The notes under the pieces were generated by a model, which saw only the letters and a program-made list of their open reading frames with translations, had not been told where the DNA came from and did not search any database. A DNA stretch of 64,000 nucleotides from Atherinomorus stipes (lineage: Eukaryota > Chordata > Actinopteri > Atheriniformes > Atherinidae), in NCBI GenBank assembly GCA_023101725.1, contig JALJCO010013652.1, positions 276,501 through 340,500 on the forward strand, written 5' to 3'. A program made the position numbers and the translations under genes. Position 1 is the stretch's first letter; each line of letters starts with the position of its first letter. Of this stretch, positions 52,501-64,000 are shown piece by piece.

Positions 52501-53346
52501 TTGTGCACTAGCAAAATAAAGAGGACAATTTAAAGATTAGAGACAATAGAGAAAAGTCTGTAAATGCATTTTTTTAATCAAATATTTGAGGGCTAATTAT
52601 TAATGAAGGGGGGGGGGGGGGGGGGGGGGGGGGATCTTACCATATTTGTAGTTTGATCTTCTTCCCATCTAATTCTATTGTTCTGATTTTGAAGTCAATA
52701 CCTAAAGAAAAGTAAGATTTGCACGATTAAAAATGTCATTTAAAAATCTATGAAATGGCAAACTGACTTGGGATTTCACTGACAGCAACATTTGTGGTAG
52801 ATTCTTGTGAGGATATGGATTGTGATGGGTGTATCGAGATTTTCTTTAACGCTGTATACACAATGGGGCGTACAGAGCAGCTAGTCATATAGGAAATGAC
52901 ACTACCAACAAACTTAACTAGCTCTGTAGCATTTTAGCTCAGATTGTCAACGTTTATGTAGTTTTCACGGGGAAAAATAAACTACGGGTCAGCATACTAC
53001 CTATCCAGATGGCAAATACTGGGGCTTTCGGAGTACTGCAAGTGAATAAAATGTCAGCGAGAGTCCCGAAAACCCCTTATAACATGCCGGCTGTGCATTT
53101 CCTGACCAGCCACTAGCACAAGATGAATTCGAGCCAGAAAAGTTAGCAACAAATTAGCTAGACGGGATGGGCTGCTCCGGTACCATTTTCAACACATTAA
53201 TAACTGATAAAGTTTTACCTACCTATAGTAGAGATAAACGTTGAATTAAAGGCATCTTCTGAAAATCTGAAAAGCACACAGGTTTTTCCGACGCCTGAAT
53301 CGCCGATTAAAAGTAGTTTAAACAAGTAATCGTAAGTCTTCGCCAT
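49562..53346 (-). CDS. rab8a: Small GTPase Rab8A
   Basis: Membrane-trafficking GTPase for exocytosis, ciliary and apical transport. Exons: 53,346-53,223; 52,701-52,641; 52,405-52,345; 51,408-51,331; 51,211-51,122; 50,981-50,916; 49,805-49,755; 49,651-49,562; all phases agree, giving 206 residues (human 207). Seen: P-loop GDSGVGKT (15-22), Thr-40 in the effector loop, DTAGQE (63-68), Thr-72 in [11 protein letters not shown] (a known LRRK2 target in mammals), NKCD (121-124), SAK (151-153), and a C-terminal CTLL with Cys-203 as prenylation site. The tail [16 protein letters not shown] favours Rab8A over Rab8B, as do neighbours hsh2d and tpm4. Promoter side (53,350-53,480) is CpG-richer. A hAT MITE lies in intron 3 and a G26 tract beside the exon 2 donor. 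All key residues are intact. Confidence 0.97.
51793..52232. mobile_element. hAT-like MITE with perfect target duplication
   Basis: Ends TAGGGCTGGGCGATAT and ATCGGCCAGCCCTA form inverted repeats; an exact 8-bp duplication GGGTGTGG flanks it (51,785-51,792 and 52,233-52,240), the hAT signature. 440 bp, no transposase. In rab8a intron 3. Confidence 0.9.
52608..52633 (-). repeat. G26 tract beside rab8a exon 2 donor
   Basis: Twenty-six G on the + strand, i.e. C26 in the transcript, beginning at intron position 8 after the donor GTAAGATC. See finding. Confidence 0.95.
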
Positions 53347-53707
53347 GTCATTAGCTAGCTTACTACTGCGGATATCCCGCCCGTTGTGGAATTGGAGACG
53401 TCACCCCTCGTGAGCTGTCTGTTGGTAGAATCAACTGTCACTCATCTGTGTCGTCGTGGCTCCGGAAGTCTGTCGCTGGTCCTATGGGTGTGCTCGTTTT
53501 AATGTGTGTTGCTTACCGGGAGCGTCTTTGCCGGGATAATACCCTAGTAATTTATTGTTTGACCACATAAAAGAAGTTAAATAGTAAGAAAGTAAGTAAG
53601 TTAATGAAAAAAAAAGTGACGTTGTGCGAGCATCTACACCAATAGTTCAGTAAGTAATGTATGTATGTAATGAGAAGACATTTAAAATGTAGTCTTATAC
53701 ACCATAG

Positions 53708-53733
53708 CAAGAAAGAAAGAAAGAAAGAAAGAA
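53708..53733 (+). repeat. (GAAA)n microsatellite
   Basis: Six or more AAAG/GAAA units in the spacer between rab8a and the rps27-like gene. Confidence 0.9.
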
Positions 53734-54179
53734 CTCAAGCTGAAAACCAAAATATGGTAATTATTAGGCTACAGTTGAATACAAAACTTATAGCCTACTA
53801 TCTCTGGTTTACTTTTTTGTCTTTTAAGGAAAGAAAGCAAAATGATTTCATACAGAAGAAAAAGAAAATCCCAGTTAAATAGAGCTTTAAAAAACAAATG
53901 AAACATTAAATAGAGGACTCTCTCAGGTGTTTAATAACACAGCATACAGCATTTCATTTATATGGACCTGCTGACATTAAAGGCAGTACTGAATGCTTAT
54001 GATGCTAAAGCCATTATCTAACCTCTAAATGATCAAAATTACGTACAGTTATCAAATTCACATATTTTAAAAGCAAATAATAATAAAATGATTCTTGTTG
54101 CACAACACCTTTTAAAAAGAAGTAATTACTCTTTTTTTCTCTTAAAAAACAAACAAAACAAAAACAGATTACATGGCCC

Positions 54180-54760
54180 AGGTGGTTCACCAGGCAGACA
54201 ATATTGCACAGATCCACTTTCAGCAAGTTTTAGATAACTAAGAGCTAAATACTTCAAAGACCAAGCAATTGTGCAGTGGGGGCAGAGAGAAACTTTTAAA
54301 CGTGATGTTTACACCCCTCAGTATCCAGCATTAACCTGTTGAACAGTTTTAAATACCTGGGAACAGATATTGACTTACTTGTCTTTCACATGTAATGTGG
54401 ACTGATCGATTACCCCCACTTGTTGAGAAAATTGAGAAAATGTCAGGAGACAAATTTCAGCTCTGATATGAACTTTACTCATTTTTCACCCTGAATAGTG
54501 CTTGCTCCCCATCCATCAGAAAACCTAACTCCCATGTGGTCAATCAGACCAGCAAAATTAACGGATGACCACAAATACCACTTTCTGATGTATATCACAC
54601 CTGTGTGATCAGGAAAGCTGCTAAAACCACAAGACCCATCTCACTTCTCCTAGCTGCTGTCATCAGGCAGACACCATAAAAACACTTGGGCCTCAAAGGA
54701 TATATAAAATATTCCTCATTCTTTCAGCAATAACCCCCTTTAACATATCAAACAGCCACC
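54180..54760 (+). mobile_element. Decayed LINE fragment (ORF2 3' part)
   Basis: Broken + strand frames contain pieces like FKYLGTDID and a later segment resembling the RKAAK region that follows reverse transcriptase in Rex/L2-type LINEs. Many stops. Lies between the divergent rab8a and rps27-like genes. Confidence 0.45.
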
Positions 54761-55370
54761 ACTGCATATGATTTTTATCTATGACTGCTACGTTAATCAT
54801 GTTTTTCAAATATTAATTTTTACCTCATGAATTTGAATGTTTTGTATTGTTGTTTGTAGTCAAAATATATAATGTCAGTCACTGATTTACAGACAATAAG
54901 CACATATTAATGTAATTTAATCTAAAATCTTTGTGACACGTTATAGAGTAAAAACTTAAATTATATATATTAAAAAAAGCTCTATTCAATCCAGAAACGT
55001 TTTGCGAAATTGAATTCTATCAGAAAATTGGAAAGGCCCGTTTATTTATTATTTCTGTTTTTGCAAGGAGAGCTTATTCAGGTAGAAAGTTCTGTCACTA
55101 TCTATAATCTGAATTCTTATTAGGTAGCTTTAGCCATTTTTCCAATTAAATTGAAAGTCAAAGTAAAGAAGTCATTTAAAAACTTTTTTTTGTGTGATTC
55201 AACATGGACATGTTGCCCCTCCTTTAAAAAGAAAGACCCGCCTGCTAGTCTCTTCCAGGACATCTTTGTAAAGCTTCATCCGACTGGGTAAAGGACAGGT
55301 GAATCTGGTGACCCAGCATCGTATTTGTACTTGGACGGGGACATATCAATCAGGGGCTTTCTGTGTAAAC

Positions 55371-56981
55371 ATGTCTGTAAGTAAAACATTTTAATTCCTA
55401 TTTGCTTTGATTTGTTAATTTCCCTCATCAGTTCTGATTGCCAGAGAAAATGTTTATCTGTTGGAAAGTGGAAGATGCAAAAATGTGCTTAAAATAGCAT
55501 TATTTCTTCCTGGACGGAGATGTAGGCTGTAACTTTTCTGAAATGCTACTGCATTGTTATACATGTTCTGTAAGACTATATGAATCGTATATCCGATAGG
55601 AAGGGTGTCTGAACTTGTCCAGACATGTCTGTGTTTACAGCAACTTGTCGTCCCTTCCTCGTACTGCAGAGGGCATAAGACCACAACAAATACCTTCATA
55701 GAAACCTTTGTCCAGAAAACTTAATAAAAATCCTACTAGTAACTCAGCAGTGCTGACCAAGTTTGGAGAGTAATGTACTCTTTATTGCAGTTGGCCAAAG
55801 ATCTGATGCATCCCAGTCTTGCAGAGGAGATGAGGCGGCACAAGAAGAAGAGGCTGGTGCAAAGCCCCAACTCCTACTTCATGGATGTCAAATGTATAGG
55901 TAGCTACTACTGTACACCTGGGCCCACACTGCCTGGCTCATCTTTCTCTCCTCAGTGATTTCTAACGTTTAGACTTGTTATTCTTTTCTTGACTTCAGGC
56001 TGCTACAGGATCACCACCATCTTCAGCCATGCCCACACAGTGGTGGCTTGTCCAGGCTGCTCTATAATTCTCTGCAGACCACGAGGGGGTAAATGCAAAC
56101 TAACCGCAGGTAGAGGAAATTCAGTAATCTAGTATTTGAAATAGGGATGCACGATATTAGAATTTTGGCCAATATCCAATATGCCGACACTGTAAAAGTC
56201 ATGTGGCCGATAAACGATACCAATACAGATATTAAAGTTGAAAAATATAAGCAATCATTACAAAAAGCAGTTTTGTTATTCGTTTCCGACATTTTGAAAA
56301 ATAGGGGTGGGAAAAAATATTGATACACTGAAATATCACAATATTTTCATATGCCAATATCAAATTGATATTTAAAAACATGGTATCAATCTATTTTTTT
56401 TAACAAAATTTTGCGAGATTTCATCATTCTGTAACAAAATCTCACAATATTTCGTGAATTCTCGCAAGATTTTATAACAGAATGATGAAATATCGCAAGA
56501 TTTCGTTAGTAAAATAGATCGATACCGCATTTTTAAGTGTCAATATGATATCAGCGTATAAAAATATCGCAAAACTTTAGTGAATTCTTGCGAGATTTCG
56601 TAACAGAACGATGAATTATCGGGAGATTTTGTTAGTAAAATAGATCAATACAGTATTTTTAAATGTCAATATATATCAGCATGAAAAGATATCAGTGTAT
56701 CTATATTTTTTCCCACCCCTACTCGTTAGAAGTTTTAAAGGATGTAAAAAAGTTTTTGTTTTTTTCAGACTGTAGAAACAGCAGCCTGATTGGTTAAATA
56801 TCAGTGGGGTGACCGATGTCCGCTACTCAGTTTTAAGGTCAATATAGGCAGATACCGATAGGGGGCAGATTATATCGTGCATCCCTAGTTTTAAATAACA
56901 ATTGTTTAATGCCTCGTTTGCTATGAGTCACTTAAAATGTTTGTCCATACAGGCTGTGCCTTCAGGAGGAAATATCCATGA
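55371..56981 (+). CDS. Ribosomal protein eS27 paralogue, divergent
   Basis: Small-subunit zinc-finger protein. Exons: 55,371-55,376 (Met-Ser), 55,791-55,899, 55,999-56,109, 56,953-56,981; 84 residues, the exact family length, with the family's intron positions, so it is not a retrocopy. Zinc cysteines are Cys-37, Cys-40, Cys-56 and Cys-59. [18 protein letters not shown] is unchanged, but the C-terminal third departs from the near-invariant vertebrate sequence: extra Cys-71, Ala-75 and Ala-78, and a tail RRKYP instead of RRKQH. No typical pyrimidine-start (TOP) promoter stands out. It could be a specialised paralogue or one drifting under weak constraint; frame and splice sites are intact. The 3' end faces tpm4. 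Intron 3 holds two nested MITEs. Confidence 0.9.
56142..56887. mobile_element. hAT-like MITE (outer)
   Basis: Ends TAGGGATGCACGATAT and ATATCGTGCATCCCTA are perfect inverted repeats. Flanking 8-mers ATTTGAAA and GTTTTAAA agree at six of eight positions, fitting an aged hAT duplication. In intron 3 of the rps27-like gene; interrupted by a second element. Confidence 0.85.
56302..56721. mobile_element. MITE nested in MITE (inner)
   Basis: Ends TAGGGGTGGGAAAAAATAT and ATATTTTTTCCCACCCCTA are inverted repeats. The interior has two direct copies of about 100 bp (about 56,454-56,555 and 56,580-56,680, both with GTGAATTCT and TAGTAAAATAGATC) and a partial inverted copy to their left. No clear target duplication. 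Confidence 0.8.
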
Positions 56982-57309
56982 GCTGGAATTTACCAAAACA
57001 TCCGCAACAGGCAGCAGAATGGACCATGGATGAATGAGTCCGGGCAACACTCCGCGTTGAAACTTCTTGGAAGAGAAATCGCCTCGTTAATCTGTTTCTT
57101 GAGTTTAATCAGAGTGAAATATCAACCCACTTTTTTGTTAAAGAGGGGTTGAAATGGGATGTAGTGATATACATGCTAAAAGTAAAAGAAAAAAAATGCA
57201 TGCTTGTACATTCCTGCATGTTCAGATAAGTCGTGAAAATATCAGATGATGAAGCAATTTAATCAGCCTCAAATAAGAAAAAGTCAAACAAGACAATTTC
57301 TGTAAAACA

Positions 57310-57315
57310 TTTATT
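57310..57315 (-). terminator. tpm4 polyadenylation signal
   Basis: TTTATT on +, AATAAA on the minus strand, about 1.19 kb past the stop of the distal last exon. It is about 330 bases from the rps27-like stop, so the two genes converge closely. Confidence 0.55.
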
Positions 57316-58502
57316 AGGTTGACATGGAGGGGGTTGTGAATGAAATACTTCAAAATGGTCTCAAATCAAATGTGAAGCGCCCTCTGACGCGCTGACATGA
57401 GCGGAGACCATGATGAACATTACAAACAAAAATAAAACATTTGAAGAATTGTGTGTCTTCTTTGGTCTTGAGAGTTCCCCTGGCAAAAAGTGGTATAAAT
57501 GAAAATAAAAAAAAAAAAAAATTGGAAAGAAAAAATCCTCAAGCAATACAACTTCTCACATACCTAACATTCTTCTACTATATACAATAAGTATCCATGG
57601 TTGATAAAAGTTGACTGAGCTTCCAGTGGTTTGGGGAATAGCTCACTCATGTATTAAAATATACTGGAAATCTGGTAAATATTGGCCACAATTTGGCACG
57701 TTGTTGGTAACGATGCAGGTGTCAGTGGTCAGGTCAAGCTAAAGGAAAGGCAGTGCAGGCTCTGCTGCCAATACCCAAAATTACAGAAGAACTTTGATGA
57801 ACTGTAAGTAGGCCGTTCAACAGTTGGGCTCTAAAAGCAAACTAAAAGAAGCAGCATGTGCTGTAATAGTGTATCTATGACCGAAACCTTTCCTTTAGAC
57901 CGACTGTTTATTGAAACATGTCGTTTATGCACCAACTGGTGTGTAGTCTTAAGCTGTAGGCTCCAATAGTGGCACAGAATAATCAAAAATGTTCACATGA
58001 CCACTGGGTGGAACTTCAGAGCCACATGGATGCAAAGTGAAACTCAGTGCCACCTGTAGCCTCTGTATTAACATGATCAGGTAGAGCAATAATGTATGTG
58101 CATAAAATGTAAGAATCTAGCCTTTTAAGTGGCCCAGTGACCAAATTCAAGGCTCTCTTGGGTGAATTTATAACCTTTTTTTTTCTAAACAAGTGGTCAA
58201 AAAGTATTTCTGGAAAGAATTTCTGCAATCACAGCTGGAGATTAAAATAAAAATAAAATAAAAAAATAATAATAGAAGCAACGGGTTCAACATGATTACC
58301 CATCTTTAAAAAAAAAAAAAGAAAAAAAAAGTTGTGCCTTTGGAAAAAAAAAAAGAAAAAAAAAACATCAAGGGACAAGCATTAAGTTAAGCCCCCTTAA
58401 TGTGGGGAGTTAAGATTTTACAGCTCGAAATGTGGAATGGAGTCGAACGTTTAATGGAATGTTAATGACGATCTCATCCTCTCCAGCTTCCTCTCCGTTT
58501 GT

Positions 58503-62129
<3,627 letters not shown>

Positions 62130-64000
62130 CTAAGAGGTAAAAGGGAGAGAAAGAACTTAAGTAATTCATTCTTTCAAGATGCACCTCTTCAACATGTTCC
62201 CCACCATAAAATAGGAAGAGGAGAAAGACACAAAGAGGGCAGAGGGAGTTGAGAAAAGTAGGAAAGCTTGACAAGATCATGAAGAGGAGTTGGAACATGC
62301 AGCTCCTTTTTTAATCACCTGCACATACCAAAAGGAATGACTTCATCTTTTCCAACGAAAGAGTCTCAATTCACATCTTATGTGTCCAATTTGTGTGCTT
62401 TGCACCTTTTTTTAAGATGCACTGAACAACAGAAAAGGAACAACTGTATCTAACAGGGGTTCTGCAGCAGTTACCAAGTTCCTCATGACGATGAAAAGTT
62501 TCCTCCAAACAAAGCTACAGCATTTAAACTTAACTACTTCCATTTTCTGAGAATATTAGCTTCCCTTATAAGTTACAAAACTTGTAGTATAACAGGCGAG
62601 TTTCACTTTTTTTTTCTCCATTTTTCATGTGCTTGTACCAATGAGGCATAAAATACCTCAACTCAAGCGTTACAGTTGCATATTTTAGTTGATACTTATT
62701 TAGTGACCTTTACATTTTCCAGTGATCAGTTTCTCATAGCAAGACAAGCTCCTGCACAAACACGCAGCACAAAGTCTGTGGACTCAAATTCTGAATTACA
62801 TCTGATAAAAGACATTTAAATATGACCACCGGACTATAACCGGGTTGCTATGACTACAGGGAAATATTATGCCTTATCATTCAGTCACTTATTACTGACT
62901 GAATCCAAATAGAGGCCTGAAAAAGAACGAGAAACATTGTTCTTCTTGTTAAGACAGTATTTAAGCAAGCAGGCAGCTGGAGGTCCGTGGAGAATCTCCT
63001 GGAGTTGCAGAGCCTCACCGTAATAAAAGGCATAACTGAGGAGTGTAATCCATTTCTAATATCTGAAGATCGCTGGACTTTAAAGCTGAATGAAACGCTT
63101 ACAAAACCACAATTTCCGGTGAGATGAACGCAGAACTCAGAAAAAACAGGGAGAACAATTTTTTTTTTCTCATCTGCCCTCAGTAAACAAAGGCTGAGAG
63201 AGGAAAAAGAAAGCAAACAACTACAGAAGAATTTCCTCTGCTGGATTGAGTTCATCATCCTCTCCTTGGGAGCTGTGCTCAAACTGAAAACCAGTCTGAC
63301 GCAGTCAATACAAAATTAGTCTTAGAAGCAAAATTTACCACCAGGAAGCCAAAACAGAAGTCCACTATTTACTGGTTACAACACAGAAGCATTCATTAAA
63401 TCCTGAGTACTCCAACAAGTTTACTCGCCTTTCTTAGGAGAGTGCAGCTGGGGGATTTCTAGTCGTTATTCTGTGCAGAGACGCAGCAGTTTGTAGGTCA
63501 GTGATTCATTAGCCAGTCAATGAGACAAGAAGTCACATCAACAATCAAGAGAGTCTGTCATTCAGTTTGCAGGTGGCTGAGTCAATCTGTGAGGCATTTG
63601 GTGGGACTACAGGGAAAGGATTAGCAATGAAGATGAAAGACGACACCACACAGAGGTAGAACGCTCAGGAATCTCAGTGGAAAACTGGTTTTAAGTGCTG
63701 AGAATAAATAGGCCTTCACTCCAGTCCAGACTTCCATTCTGTCATAGACTTAATATTTCAGGAAATGAAAGCATGGTTTCCTGCTTGTTGCCAGCTAGAG
63801 CTGACCTCTTTTTTCATTTTTAGGGTTTTTCTTCATCTCATCTCGTCTCTATCGACATCTCATCCCTACTGAGAAGCCAGTCGCTCTTTCCACCAGCATT
63901 CTTTACCCCCCTCTCCTCTCAGGTTTTCCCTAGACCTGCATTCAATAGCTACAGAGGAGGCCGCTGATATGAAACAGGAAATATCTGTCAAGCTATCGTT
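62130..64000 (-). other. tpm4 intron upstream of exon 3
   Basis: No exon 1b or exon 2 sequence recognised on the minus strand. The longest open frame (62,881-63,282, minus) has no tropomyosin-like heptads. Treated as intron reaching the window edge. Confidence 0.65.

Noticed and set aside
62881..63282. 133-residue minus-strand frame as tpm4 exon 1
   Set aside because: No heptad pattern or tropomyosin start sequence; lies in intron.

Overview
The window is nuclear DNA from a ray-finned (teleost) fish. Evidence: short coding exons with GT-AG (and two GC-AG) introns, AT-rich spacers, tRNA-derived SINEs with teleost-type tails, Tc1-like and hAT-like transposons, decayed LINEs and many microsatellites. 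Nothing looks bacterial or viral. I assembled seven spliced genes by joining exons whose reading phases agree; every coordinate comes from reading the sequence, not from an alignment program.

Layout: 1-6,000 has no recognisable gene, only a GC-rich island near 4.2-4.7 kb. 6.3-9.9 kb (+) holds a small CC chemokine with a TATA promoter and a GC-AG intron. 13.6-23.1 kb (-) is an 11-coding-exon excitatory amino-acid transporter (EAAT1/EAAT4 group, probably slc1a6). 23.4-30.3 kb is repeat-rich spacer. 30.4-35.5 kb (-) is tax1bp3, a single-PDZ protein. 37.5-38.9 kb is a decayed Tc1 transposon. 39.8-44.1 kb (-) is hsh2d, an SH2 adaptor. 44.75-45.9 kb is a LINE fragment. 49.6-53.3 kb (-) is rab8a. 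55.4-57.0 kb (+) is a divergent intron-containing rps27 paralogue. 57.3-62.1 kb (-) is the 3' two-thirds of tpm4, whose first exons lie beyond the right edge.

The genes do not form one pathway. hsh2d, rab8a and tpm4 are neighbours on human chromosome 19p13, which also carries SLC1A6 and CCL25, so most of the window is an old vertebrate linkage block; human TAX1BP3 is on a different chromosome, so it joined by rearrangement or was lost from the human block.

I found no clearly new biological system. The most unusual items are: two frame-proven GC-AG introns; long poly-C tracts set directly against splice sites; a TIR element inside another TIR element within the rps27-like gene; a nested element in a retroelement near 23.7 kb; a 94-bp-arm hairpin at 28.9 kb; a 1.27 kb terminal-inverted-repeat element in the transporter gene; both alternative last exons preserved in tpm4; and the divergent ribosomal protein paralogue.
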